NCBI GenBank assembly: GCA_001586965.3
Contig: LUCW03000296.1
Location: 23,501-87,500 of the forward strand
Source: Sphaeroforma sirkka
Lineage: Eukaryota > Opisthokonta > Ichthyosporea > Ichthyophonida
Direction: 5' to 3'
DNA: 64,000 bases
Part shown: positions 1 through 10,619 of the stretch, piece by piece
Layout: each line of letters starts with the position of its first letter
Numbering within the stretch: position 1 is the stretch's first letter
The notes under the pieces: model-generated
Told to the model about the DNA's origin: nothing
The model's database searches: none
The model's input: only the letters and a program-made list of their open reading frames with translations
Made by a program: the position numbers and the translations under genes

Positions 1-528
1 CACTAGCGGGGAGGAGAGTGGTGCAAGCGTGGACACAACCTGGACGTGAACCTTCATCTCTGCGGGGTTTACCATCTGAGTCGACCGCACTGGTGCACAT
101 GTCACTGTGTCCGTCGTGGAGCAGATGCTGGGTGCTCTTAACCCCGTTAAGGATGAATGTAAAGTAGACAGAATCGGTTCCTGGCACTCGAAGTCCTCCT
201 CGAAAGGTAGCGGGGCTGTGGTCCGATACGTCGGTGCCAAAGAGGGGTTCGAGTTTTGGTGAGGCGTTTCTTCCGGGGGTGTCAAAGACTTGTCTGAATC
301 TTTCGCAGCCACTGTCTGTGCACGGGTCCGACGGGGCAGAGGATCATGACTGGCAAGAGGTTAGTTGGGGTTGTGTACACACACTGGGAGAAGGCTACTG
401 GGGGATGCATGGGCGTGGAGCAGGCACTGGCAAGTTTGCCAATGAGCGTGAAGTCCCAAGGTGGTAAGCCGAGCTCCTCTGAGAGACTACAGATCTCAGG
501 TCAGATTTTACAGCAAGAAACCATCTTT
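1..528. other. No gene recognised
   Basis: Only short open frames occur here (the longest about 77 codons) and none of their translations resembles a family I know. The segment lies outside the probable copia LTR and may be host flank or another decayed repeat. Confidence 0.4.
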
Positions 529-735
529 GATTTATGGAAGTCATCAGAGTCAGCTCACTCTTGAGAGCTAAGCCATCAGAGTCAGCTCACTCCTGAGAGC
601 TAAGTCATCAGAGTTAGCTCACTCTCGAGAGCTAATCAAGTTGCTCAAATTACTCTCAAGAGTTAAGTTATCACTTAGCCGACTCCCGAGAGCAGATTAA
701 GTTTCTCAACCGATTCCCGAGAGTGGATTAAGCCT
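529..735. repeat. Degenerate ~31-33 bp tandem repeat with CTCTCGAGAG-type palindromes
   Basis: About six imperfect units follow one another, each carrying a short palindrome of the type ACTCTCGAGAGC preceded by TCATCAGAGTCAGCTC or a decayed form of it. Unit similarity falls from left to right. On the minus strand the array lies downstream of the probable copia LTR start, so it may be part of that LTR. Confidence 0.6.
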
Positions 736-1039
736 GTCAACCGCAACATTCTAATAATAGCTGCGGTTCTATTTGAGTCACAACCTATGGGGAAAGGCAT
801 CATGTGATCAGCGTGAGACTTAGTTGCAGAGAAGTTGAAATAGAAAAGCATCGAAGTGTTGTAGTAAACACATCAAAATACGATACTAAAACCTACTGAG
901 TCTCCCTGAGACTCAGTGCGGTGTATTTATTCTTATATTTGATTGTCTACGTGGTCTACAAATAATTCACCTCGTGTGAATTAATTGTAAACTAATTCTA
1001 ACTCCACACTGATAGTGGTTTAAGGGGACTTTAACTACA
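540..1039 (-). mobile_element. Probable 3' LTR of the Ty1/copia remnant (outer end uncertain)
   Basis: Read on the minus strand, a purine-rich tract ends at 1040 and is followed directly by TGTAGTTAAAG, as expected for an LTR that begins with TG. Within the next 150 nt there is a TATA-like AATAAATA around 917-928 and a hairpin. The outer boundary ending in CA could not be fixed because no second LTR is present in the window, so 540 is only a guess. Confidence 0.45.
895..917. promoter_or_regulatory. Perfect 10-bp-stem hairpin inside the probable LTR
   Basis: ACTGAGTCTC and GAGACTCAGT are exact reverse complements separated by three bases. It sits next to a TATA-like AT-rich stretch. A role in LTR transcription or RNA folding is possible but is not shown by the sequence. 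Confidence 0.5.
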
Positions 1040-1050
1040 CTCCCCTCAAG
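1040..1050 (-). other. Polypurine tract of the copia element
   Basis: On the minus strand the sequence CTTGAGGGGAG immediately precedes the TG that opens the probable LTR. This is the usual place and composition of the plus-strand primer of LTR retrotransposons. Confidence 0.55.
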
Positions 1051-1337
1051 CTCAAGCGTCACCAGTGATTGAAGAGCTTCAAAAATAAATGACCTCTTAA
1101 ACTATTGAAAATTAAACAATTAAAACTAGTAGTGTAAATTAAACAAAATATTATTTAAAAAACTAGTGAAAATCCTTCTGCTGAGTAAGTTCGTGCCTTG
1201 GAAACTGGTCTTTTGAACCATCCTGGCTGTGCTGGTATATTTTCACCCCCCAAAAAGCTAGGGTATCCGCTGGTATGTTTTACCCTCCCCCCCCCATAAG
1301 CTAGTGTATCCGCTGGAGTTATTATTGTTCTCAGATA

Positions 1338-2435
1338 TTAAAGTATGTTAGTTTTAAGTGAATAGTTATCCTTCCATATGTAAAATTCATCCTCAAAAAA
1401 GCGTATATCTCTGGTTCGTGATACTCTGTTGGTTTCTGGACTAAAAACTCGAAAAGTATCAGAGGTGGTTCGCTGGGGGTTAGCCATCACAATTCCACGG
1501 CGAGCACGTCTATCCCATTTGTTGCTTTTAGTCGTCTTCCTCCATAAACATTTGCTGCCGAAAGTTCGAAAACGGTTATAATTTGGTTTACGGCCAGTGA
1601 ACCTTTCGATTGGCGTTGTCGGGTTCCTCTTACTCCCGACGTAGTTGTGAGCGTCTGAGACATGTTGGTATGCTTCACTCCAAAATTCATCACCTAATCC
1701 TGAGTTGTGCAGAGTCGCTCTAGCTCTTCTTAAATTAGTAACATTGTGTTGTGGTGAGTCTTTTGGTGTTGATCGAATATCGTAGCCAATTTCCACTTCT
1801 TTATCCACAAATTCCGAGCCTCGGTCGAATTGTAAAATGTTTGCTTTTCGTCCACTTAGTACTGTTAAGTCGTCCAATGCTCCGAGTAAGGTGTCATATA
1901 CTACAGGCGCTTTCTTGGTGGACAGAGGTTCGAATTTCTCAAAGTTGGAGCAATCGTCTATGAGAGTAAGGCCATAGCAATATCCTCCGATACTCCGTTT
2001 AAATTTTCCAATAAGGTCAATATAGAGTAAGTCCATTGGGTTTTGTGATGGGGCGTTCTTTTTGATTTTTCGTGTCCGACGTCTGACAAGTTTACCCATG
2101 ATACAAGACTCACAGTTTGCATGGTAGTCGATAGGTGGGAGGCCCTTGGGTAAGTGATCTGGATGTGCTAGTCGTTCATGCCAGCTGGCGGCGTAAGCAA
2201 ATTCTTTTGAAAAAAGTTCCAGGGGTACGACGTAAACGCATTGCTTTTGCTCGCAATTATATACCAGGTGTCGGGGAGATAGTAAGAGGCAGACTGCGTT
2301 ATCCATGTAGATTTTGTATCCTGCCTTGGTTAATTGGGGAACACTGATTAAGTTGGTTTTCAGGGTTGGCCCATAAATAGCCCTTCCAGCGTCACTCAAT
2401 TGCCCTGAATGAGTTGCGATACCAATAGTTGACAC
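1338..2435 (-). pseudogene. Ty1/copia integrase (decayed)
   Basis: The 365-codon frame starts with the protease-to-integrase linker (GPTLKTNLISVPQL), then the pre-integrase zinc region with a HERLAHPDH motif and CESC, then the catalytic core. Two acidic residues are visible, in YIDLIG and in QFDRGSEF. At the place of the third, the expected PQxNGxxER has become PQHNVTNLRR, so the catalytic Glu is lost. The frame ends at 1338, before any reverse transcriptase. It overlaps the protease frame by about 40 nt in another phase, which indicates a frameshift. The copy is therefore very probably inactive. Confidence 0.85.
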
Positions 2436-3475
2436 TTTGCGTTTGATATCAACTCCAGATCGTTAATAATGTGGACTGAGGCTCCACTGTCTAGAGTCCC
2501 ACTAGGCTCAGCCATTGTTATCTCGTCAGTCGTAGATGCTCTCAGGCCGAAAATTATCTCAGATTCTATAGCTTTGATAGGTGAAGAGGTAGCGTCCTCA
2601 CTAAATTTATCGCTAAAAGCTTCATCTTCTTCGGAGTCGCTGTCGGACAGCAGGTCGGGTAGGTCATCGTAGTCATCCTCACTAGAGCTGTCGAGTAGAA
2701 GTCCCGGCGGTCCATCGTCTTCGTCCGAACTACAATTATTTAGAGTAAAATCTGATAGTTCTCTCTCGTCCGGCTCGATGTTAGTCTTCATAACGAATCC
2801 GGGGCAATTTTGGGGGGTAGCCATGATGGCTTCTGGCATATCCTCATCTGACAATTCGATGTCCGATTCGACATAGTCGGCAATTGCTGGAAATGCTCTA
2901 ACGCCTTCATCGTCATTACTGGAATTCTGCTCATTATTCATGTCCAAATTGGACGTTACTTTAGGAGGTTTACGCATTTCTTCCCTGGAGTAGTATCCTC
3001 TTACGTTAGATGCTTTTCTATAAAATTCGATACGTTTATCTTGATGATAGCTGGGTTTCTTCAACGGATAGTTGGCGCGTCGTGAGTTGGGTGTAGATTT
3101 CGGTACTGAATAGTCGTCGCGGTGGGGCTTGGACTCCTCAGTTCTTTTACGGTGATGGCGATCGTCGGAGTTATTTCCACGATTGTTAGAATATCGATTT
3201 TCATAGGGTTTGCGATACTACCTGCGGTCAGAGTAAATGTGCGGTCTGGGTCTGCGATGCTTGGATCGGCAGTCACGAGCAAGGTGACCTGGTTTGCTAC
3301 AATTGAAGCACTTTCGTTCTGCTCTGGCAGAAAGTGCTCTCTCTCCTCCTCGAGTCTCTGTATTAGAGGTCGATGTTTGAATTTCCTCCATATCGAATTG
3401 TCGGAGATATTCACAGAGCTCCTCTCATGCATTGGACTCGTAATTCTTGAGCCATTAAAAAATACCTCTTAAGGT
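2396..3475 (-). pseudogene. Ty1/copia Gag C-terminus and protease (decayed)
   Basis: A retroviral zinc knuckle (CFNCSKPGHLARDC, CX2CX4HX4C) lies at 3269-3310 on the minus strand. It is in the same frame as a 222-codon open frame that ends at 2396, apart from one in-frame TAG near 3222. The knuckle is followed by a basic region, then a strongly acidic Ser/Asp/Glu stretch (about 2580-2720), then an aspartic protease site TLDSGASVHI near 2480. Upstream Gag helices continue in a second frame toward 3475, so at least one frameshift is present. Confidence 0.8.
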
Positions 3476-3479
3476 GAAA

Positions 3480-3918
3480 AAGGTTCTCACTTATTCTACG
3501 ATCCAATCCAAAGGCAGCGTCACCACGTCTTCAACGATTGTGGCTTCCATTGTAATCTTTGGCCTTATGCTCTTAGGTTGTACTTCTCCGATAGTTAGGG
3601 ATGCCTTTATGCCCATCAGAGATATTCTATATTGATGATTCCATACTCCCGGTATTTCGGTTCCGAGATAATTCCATCTAAAATATTTCTGTGTCCCTCT
3701 CTGAGTTTAGATTCTCTCCTTGGTTGATGCTGGGATAAACCTTGTTGAGTCTCCGCTGTAATCCTGGTTTACTGCGATCAATAGTTATACTCGCCTATAA
3801 GCTCGAGTTGTGGAATCGTTGTTCGCCTCTACACCGTGGTGAAATCTCACGAGGAGAGACAAACTCCGATCCGGAAGTAGATGGTAGACATCTAGTTTTT
3901 ATCAACATAACGTTGTAA
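3480..3918 (-). other. Junction between the copia remnant and the chromovirus
   Basis: On the minus strand this holds the end of the gypsy polyprotein side and the beginning of the copia Gag side. Short possible Gag-like frames (3600-3790) are interrupted by stops. I could not find a clear primer binding site or LTR ends of either element here. Confidence 0.35.
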
Positions 3919-5165
3919 TTATTGATGTTGTGCTGATTTCTTCTTCTGGCGAGTTTGCTCGGCTTTGTGGTATGCAGTGATATCATTCGGATCGTCAAAA
4001 GCTTCGACTGACTCCCAAGTTGGATCACCTTCCCGCCAGCGAACCAAGTATTCTGTATTTCCTGTGGAATCATTCTGTCTATGTTGAATGATGTAACGGA
4101 CCGAAGAACTATCCTGCCACATATGATCCTCTAAAGGTTTTTCGGTGGCTCTATGAACTAATCGCAAAAGTTCCACTCTACCTGGTTTACCTTTGAAAGT
4201 ATCTGGAAGTGAACCACCCTTGTGTGTCAGTTCATATATTTGTCCCTGTCTGGCTTTGACAACATATGGTCCAAACATTGGTCGCATTGCTTTGGTTGTG
4301 CGACCTTCGGACCGTACCATTACCACATCCCCTGGTTGAAAGGCGATAAAATCGTAAGCATGGAGGCGGTCAACCTGCCTGGATAGTGTGTCTGCGTATT
4401 TCTGCGTGACCTTGTAGAGCGTCGGCAAGATAGTGTCGTGCAAACAATCCAGCCGGTGTGCCCAAGCCTCATTGGTGACCTGCTGATTCCCCGGAAAGTC
4501 GTCCGTGAAGTCAGCAAGCGGAACATGACGGCGACCGAAGTAAGCACTGAATGGTTGTGTCTTGTGTCGCCGAGATATTCGGAGGTTCTGGCACAGCATA
4601 ATAAGTGGTAGTTGGACATCCCATGCCGTAGGTAAAGATTCACATAGCTTGCGAACTCCTTCGTGTATGTCTCTGTGTCTTCTCTCCGCTGCTCCCAGAA
4701 CCTGAGGACGATTTCGCATGCATCACTCCAACTGCTTGAGTTATTAGTTTAATAATCTTGTTCGAAAACTCGCCTCCTTCGTCTGATTGGATTTTCCTGG
4801 GAAAACCATGTTCCCCAAACACCTCCATAAGTTTCGATGTCACCACTTCTGCTGACTTTATGGCGTTACTCTTAATATCGAGTACCCCGTTGCTATATCC
4901 AAGACGTGCAATATATATCGATTTCCTGCTGTTGAAACTAGTGGCATTGGAATCATGTCGACTTGAATATGATCCATGGATACTTTGCCGTTATATGAAT
5001 CATCGGGTGAAATCCCTTTCGTAATACCCCCTGTCCTAGATATGTGTGACAGTTTTTCCTAACAGTTTGTGCAAGTTCCAGAGCGTTAGGCAACGAATGT
5101 CCGTTCTGCTGTAGTTGAGCAACAGTATCCTCTGCTCTATGATGCCCAATATCATGCTGACACAA
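3919..5165 (-). pseudogene. Chromovirus integrase with chromodomain
   Basis: In order along the minus strand: an HHCC zinc module (HDIGHH and later CHTYLG-type residues) at 4953-5165; the first catalytic Asp in QVDMIPMP near 4960; the second in SDEGGEFSN near 4780; the third Glu in AAERRHRD near 4680; a GPY-type motif (GPYVV) near 4285; and a chromodomain near 3930-4110 with EYLVRW and PTWESVEAF. All three acidic residues survive but the core is split over two frames at 4719-4846. Chromodomain integrases of this class are known to bind modified histones and bias insertion toward heterochromatin. Confidence 0.87.
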
Positions 5166-5703
5166 GGTGAGCTGTGTGCGACGTCATGGCTACTTCCGAG
5201 GTAGCGATCGATACTAGCCGAGACGTATCTAGTGGGGTGACTTTCGATACTGAGGACGGTTCTGCATATCCCAATCGTGCTGAAAACGTCGCTGGAAGGC
5301 TGTAATCATTGCGTGGGCCTACTCTACCAATGACTGTGTGACCTCATGGTGTCTTGCCACTCGCATACTTTCCGTATTTGAGGAAGGAGTGGGCTGTCCT
5401 TGGAACTAATACTGGGTCTCTTTGTAGAAGCGACTTGAATAACTGGAACCAAGACTCGTGGGGCGCCCACGGTAGACACACCGTAGCTGTGGCCCTCTCT
5501 GATCGCGCGCAACATTCTATGGATTAATCTCCATGGTGGGTTCATCCATCCGTCTATATCTTCCAACAATGTGCAAACGCTCCACCCCTGTCATCGTCGG
5601 TGTAGTAGCGTGGCAAATGATGATCCTGTTGCGAAGCGAAGACATCGACATTATTCTCACCCATAATACGTTGCGCTTGCTCAAAGTAATCTGGAAAAAG
5701 TTG

Positions 5704-6174
5704 TCAACACTCTGCATTTAGTATCTCCGGGTCCTCAGTCTCAACAGTTCCCTCATGAAGCCTAGACCACGCGTCTGGTAACACGTTCTTTATACCCGGG
5801 ATGTGCGAGATAGTAAAATTGAAAGGCGCTATGATGTGATGCCATCGTTGTAGCATCGGATTCAGCTTTAGCTGTGTGTTCATATACACCAAAGCCTTGT
5901 GATCAGTCAACACTGAAAAGCGTTGACCTTCGAGATGATCCCGGAAGTGTGTGAGACCGTATACCAAGGCCAATAATTCCTTCATGGGTGTTGTGTAATT
6001 GCGCTGCGCTGCGTTGAGGGTCTTGCTGAAGAACATTAGGTATTGCTTCTTCCCTTCTATGGTCTGGAACAATGCACCTCCAATACCGTAGTCGCTTGCA
6101 TCCGTTTCGAGTTGTAAAGGCACTTCGTCGACGGGAAATTTCAACACTACTGCCTCAACTATGGTTTGCTTCAT
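5704..6174 (-). pseudogene. Ty3/gypsy RNase H domain
   Basis: The 156-codon frame carries the Ty3/gypsy RNase H signature: LETDASDYGIGGALF with the first Asp, the YTTPMKELLALVYG helix with the Glu, a TDHKAL segment with the next Asp, and IPGIKNVLPDAWSRL with the last. The domain itself is intact, but the connection to the RT (6174-6300) and to the integrase (5165-5704) is interrupted by stops. Confidence 0.85.
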
Positions 6175-6305
6175 GGCATCCCAAGCTTGCTACTGTCTCT
6201 GTTCCCACCTGTCTCCAATGATTTCCTTAGGCCTCAGTCATACGAATTCCCGGAGTAGGGCAACTACCTCTGCAAAGTTTGGTAGGTGCTCGTGAAGAAA
6301 GTTGG

Positions 6306-6862
6306 CTAATCCCAAGGCCGATGCAATGTCTTTGTACTTCTTCGGGTTGGCCAGTCAATGAGCTTGGCCTGCTTTTCATGGCAAATATCAATTCCGGCCT
6401 TCGATACTCGCTTCCCTAGGATCATGACTTCCTTGACTGTAAAATGACATTTTGAAGGGTTTAGGTGGTACGTCAGCCGCCGAATGACCTCTTTCACTAC
6501 TCGTACACGTGTTTCTCGTAGTCATCTGTTGCTATTACGATGTCGTCCAGGTAGTGGTATGCCGGAAGTCCTTGCAATATCAAACTCAGTGTACGCTGAA
6601 ACTGCTGCGTCAGTGTGTGTAGTCCAAATGGCACTTATGTAAAAGAATACTGGCTTTTGCCATGTGTGAAACTGAATAGATACTGAGAATCAGGGTGAAT
6701 TGGGAGTCGATGGTACGCTGCGGTTAGATCCAATGTCGTGTAATATCTCTACCCTTTGATGAAACCAATGATGTCGTTGATATGGGGAATAATAAACTGA
6801 TCCGCCGGTATTTATGCATTCACCGCTCTGAGGTCCAAACACACTCGTGTAAACTTCGATGG
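6306..6862 (-). pseudogene. Ty3/gypsy reverse transcriptase, palm and thumb
   Basis: Minus-strand frames read RVCLDLRAVNA (near 6830), a TTLDLTAAYHRLPIHP-type palm segment (near 6740), and the catalytic YLDDIVIA at about 6529-6556, then LNPSKCHFTVKEV (6420-6470). Several stops and frame changes separate them. The fingers (7320-7420) are cut off from the rest by the insertion at 6848-7312. Confidence 0.85.
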
Positions 6863-7245
6863 AAATTACTAGGTTTCAAACTATATACAATTTAGTCAGT
6901 TAGGATTTAGCAGTGGTAGCTTGTGTAAGAATGATCGGGACTGCCTCTTGTTAAGAGCCTAAATATCCTCGATCACACAGGGCGTACCTCTAGCTGTTCT
7001 TTATTGAATAATTTTCACTAGGAGTACTAAGTGTTCATGACCACTTGCTTGCCTAATTTGTAAATAGACATAATAACGTAAGTCACGTTAATACATTAGC
7101 TGATATGAATAAAGTTCCATCTGAAGAAAAGTTAAAAAAAAAGAAAAGACTTATTGGATTTTGGAGATTGGCGGGAGGACCAAAATCTATAAGTAGTAGT
7201 TCGGAGATTATAAAATTTAGTTTATATATCCTACATCTACTAATG
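6848..7245. repeat. Dispersed ~400-bp repeat, copy A
   Basis: This stretch matches 7940-8346 in the same orientation with very few differences, the main one being about 12 extra bases in the other copy. It interrupts the gypsy RT between the fingers and palm motifs, so it arrived after the retroelement. The pair's near identity suggests recent movement or gene conversion. Confidence 0.85.
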
Positions 7246-7312
7246 TATTAACGTGACTTACGTTATTATGTCTATTTACAAATTAGGCAAGTGGTCATGA
7301 ACACTTAGCACT
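7023..7312. mobile_element. MITE-like element with ~68-bp terminal inverted repeats
   Basis: The left arm (7023-7094) and right arm (7246-7312) are near-perfect inverted repeats, with CTAAGTGTTCATGACCACTT at the outer ends. They surround about 150 bp of non-coding sequence. The TA at the left outer end and CA at the right could be a decayed TA target duplication as in Tc1/mariner-type elements, but this is weak. Confidence 0.55.
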
Positions 7313-7319
7313 TTCTTTA

Positions 7320-7971
7320 GTTCTCCAGATTGAGTATACTCTGGCACGGTGAGCAAAGGTAAGTTAACGGAAGTGGCTATATCCCTTTGAACTATGACCA
7401 AATCTTGAATCCACTTCTGCACCTGTCTATCTACCCATGGTGTCCATTAGTTTGCTACAAAGTTCCTTACTGCCTTCCGTATCCTTGCAGCTTGATCTCG
7501 TGTCACTGGCAATCTAACTTCGCCTCCTTCCAGTCTGCACCTGTCCTTTTCTCGAATACCGTCATTGTTCGTCTGTTCCTTATCTAGTTCCAGGCGAACA
7601 CCGGTTTCCTCTGTCAAATCTGGTGGTGTCTCAACGGTATTGGTTTCAATAGTTTGTCTAGCTCCGTTGGATCTATGGGTGAGAATGGCGATTGAAGGCC
7701 TCCCACGTATAGCCCTAAGCCAGGCATAAGATACTGGCCTACGATCGCGTCGATTACCGAGAAGGACCAGGTTATTCGTCATAATCCGGTCGAGGAGCGA
7801 GGATGGGGCTAAGCCAATGCCGCACCAGACCACGGAGGTATTCGTTGGCTGGCCTGGATTGGAAGTATCATAGGCGGAACCAACAAGCGCGATGATTTGG
7901 TTTGAACCAAAATTTGGAAATAGTACTTCAACAGCGTGATGTAAACTTCGATGGAAATTACTAGGTTTCAA
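7320..7971 (-). pseudogene. Chromovirus spacer and RT fingers
   Basis: A 174-codon frame (7447-7971) contains no catalytic motif I recognise and is followed on the minus strand by SVNLPLLTVPE, which resembles the fingers segment of Ty3/gypsy RT just before the RT palm. By position this is the region between protease and RT. The first codons of the frame come from the inserted repeat, so the real frame starts near 7938. Confidence 0.55.
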
Positions 7972-8346
7972 ACTATATTAAACTAAAATACAATTTAGTC
8001 AGTTAGGATTTAGCAGTGGTAGCTTGTGTAAGAATGATCGGGACTGCCTCTTGTTAAGAGCCTAAATATCCTCGATCACACAGGGCGTACCTCTAGCTGT
8101 TCTTTATTGAATAATTTTCACTAGAAGTACTAAGTGTTCATGACCACTTGCCTAATTTGTAAATAGACATAATAACGTAAGTCACGTTAATACATTAGCT
8201 GATATAAATAAAGTTCCATCTGAAGAAAAGTTAAAAAAAAAGAAAAAAGACTTATTGGATTTTGGAGATTGGCGGGAGGACCAAAATCTATAAGTAGTAG
8301 TTCGGAGATTATAAAATTTAGTTTATAATATCCTACATCTACTAAT
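7940..8346. repeat. Dispersed ~400-bp repeat, copy B
   Basis: Same orientation as copy A, about 1.09 kb away. It includes the left inverted-repeat arm (from about 8127) and the internal segment, but not the right arm. After 8346 the sequence diverges from copy A. Confidence 0.85.
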
Positions 8347-8489
8347 AATGTCTCAAATAGGTCCAAGTAGATGAGTCATACCAAATACTCAGACTATTGG
8401 AGCCATCAAAGTGAATTTAGAACACTTTGGAAATATTGGAAAAAGAGCTTGTACTAAATTATTTAAAATACAAATAAAAAACCAATGTA

Positions 8490-8990
8490 TTATCTCAATT
8501 GATCTTGATATTTTAGACTGACCGGAGGCCGTATTTCTACAGTGATTAGCCGGGGTATGGGGAACATCTGTTGATGTGTCAGGGACGGGTAAGGGTACGG
8601 TGGTTCTTCAGCATGCTGGTGAAAAGATCCAAGGTGTTCGTAGAGGGTCCAGATACCGTGGAAGTCGTTGCACTCATGTAACTGCTGCTGAAGGAGGTCA
8701 GGGCCAATGGGTGGCAGTTTTGGACCTACCAGGATGCGTCGAATCAGTTGTTGGATGCAGGTAAAGTGGCGGGTAGTGAACTTGTGGCTACCGGGGCAGA
8801 CAGGGCAGAGACAGCCGTCGGTGCGGTAGTCGAGCAATGTGAACATGTACGTATTCGTTACAATCATAGCACAGAGCCGAATTGGTGTAGACTCGAAGTA
8901 GCAATTGAAGCTGTCGTGTCTGGCTGTGTCTCGGTTTGAGGTTGGCGGTTTACCCATAACCAGTTGGTGGTAGTATTGGCGCCGGGCCAT
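8490..8990 (-). pseudogene. Unassigned open frame within the chromovirus
   Basis: A 166-codon frame rich in His, Cys and Pro lies between the protease and the pre-RT spacer. A CLCPVCPGSH stretch looks metal-binding, but I cannot place it in a family. It could be a decayed part of the polyprotein or foreign sequence. Confidence 0.35.
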
Positions 8991-9061
8991 TGCCGCGATC
9001 TCCTTGTTGGACCAACGTTTTGTTGAGTTCTTCCTGATGTCGTCACAGCGTTGGCGGAGGG

Positions 9062-10200
9062 CTACATGGTCGGGTGTACACCCGCCCGTGTTTTTGCCGG
9101 TGGTAGATTTATTAGCTCGAAAGACTGTTCTGTGAGCTCTAGACTATATCGTACTGGTGTTTGTACGGTGGAGTCTATTCGCCGTGTACGAAGGCTACGA
9201 TCAGCTAGGTATATATAGGATCCCTCTGGAGCCGACTCAATTTGCAATCCCCAACCGTTAGTCAGAATAGATATGAATACTCGATTGTCCATTGAAAGTA
9301 ATGGATCTTTAATCGATAGTATCACATATGTTATAGACGGGAAAACTAAAGTTGCATCTGCATCCGACACCCTTACGTCCTATTCCTGATCCCTGCCTAT
9401 AGTTTCCCACGCGTCTGGGTGCGTCAGTATTGTGTGTGCCTGTAGGCGTGGTCTCCTCTTGCTCCGTTTGCTGGTCGTCCGAGTCTATCAGAGCCGTAAT
9501 GGTGTTGACCGCGGGCAAACTCTTATTGTAGGATACACTTTGCTTGAATCCTCGGCCTGAGTTGGTTGTGAATCCAACCCGTTTGTTCGACTGGTAGTGC
9601 TTGCAGGAAGATATATGCCTGAAACTGGGTGGGGCTCTGCACGCGTAACACGTGGTGATCGTAGACGTGCTTGTGCGTTGTGTACTGCCTTCTCCTGTAT
9701 TTGTATTCAAAATGCAATCTCGTTCTTGGGCTAGAAGCTGTCTACGCCGATCTCCTACATTCATCTGTGTCCGTACTCGTAGTCTGAGGATGGCATCGGT
9801 TTCTTGTATGTCTGGATTTAAAATGCGGAGAAGGTCTTCCGTCTCCAGCTGGTCCCAACCTATGTGGTACTGTAGCGTGCGTTCATATGTCATATTACCT
9901 GTCAGGTCCTCGAGGGCCTGTATGAGGCAGTGATTAAGCAACCGCTTAGGAAAGTCCTTGCCCATATCTGCTCGCTCCCAGGCTTTCTTGTGAACTTCTA
10001 CAATCTTGTTCAAATGTTCTTTGGCTGACTCTACACCCTTGGTGTGGGGATTACCCTTCGCCAACTTCTTAAAGGGTGAAGAGGATGCCTGGGATCTTAA
10101 AGCGTTTAGGAAGAAATGCTCCAAGATATTACCCCTGACAAAGTTCGTCGAACATGCATGCTCTAGTCTAATAAGTAAGGCTTTTATGTCGCGTTCACGA
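9062..10200 (-). pseudogene. Chromovirus Gag and protease (decayed)
   Basis: The main frame (9309-10124, readable back to about 10200) is Gag-like: charged helices followed by a partial zinc knuckle, CYACRAPPSFRHISSC. A second frame (9062-9370) continues after a frameshift and resembles a retropepsin, with FISILTNGWGLQIES and IYLADRS segments. The active site expected as D-T/S-G reads MDNR, so the protease is dead. Confidence 0.65.
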
Positions 10201-10430
10201 CATTAGGATAGTATTTTAGCAATGCAACGGCTTATACAGGAGCAGGGAGCAGCCACCGTGTCAAGAATGAATATTAGACAGCCGGCTATAGCGACTAGTC
10301 CTGCAGAAGCTAAAGAACGTGTTGCAAGTTTGAAGAGCTATAGAATTAGCCAAGCTTTTGCAATGCGGACAGATGACGGGGAACATCTCGTGGGGTTCAG
10401 CTTCCAGGATGAATGGAATAGTATCTCGAG

Positions 10431-10610
10431 ATGCTTATAAAATATGTGTTGTATGGGGGGTGCAAAAATCACAATGCACAGACGTGCACGCGTTGCCAAG
10501 TGCATCTGTGCATGCGAGCAATGGTGGGTAAACGCAAGACAAGCTTTGAGCTATTCCGCGAGCCAGGGTACAACGGCAGCTTGAAGCAGTACAATGATAT
10601 TATGGAATAA
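10431..10610 (+). pseudogene. Cys-rich fragment resembling a piggyBac-type transposase C-terminus
   Basis: A 59-codon frame contains GGCKNHNAQTCTRCQVHLC followed by SFELFRE. The spacing C-x8-C-x2-C-x4-C and the FE.F after it recall the zinc-binding tail of piggyBac-like transposases. Another frame just upstream (10222-10440) ends at the junction in a different phase and may be part of the same decayed gene. No catalytic domain is present, so the assignment is tentative. Confidence 0.3.
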
Positions 10611-10619
10611 AGTATATAA

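Larger units (their letters stand above)
3795..10206 (-). mobile_element. Decayed Ty3/gypsy chromovirus with two insertions
   Basis: Reading along the minus strand the order is Gag, protease, an unassigned segment, RT, RNase H, zinc-binding integrase, and a C-terminal chromodomain. That is the domain order of Ty3/gypsy chromoviruses. The frame is broken many times, and two copies of a ~400-bp sequence are inserted at 6848-7312 and 7940-8346. Neither LTR was found, and the Gag N-terminus is missing at about 10206. Confidence 0.85.

Noticed and set aside
6848-8346. The two direct repeats considered as LTRs of one element
   Set aside because: The interval between them is gypsy polyprotein sequence that continues on both sides, and the repeats lack TG...CA ends.
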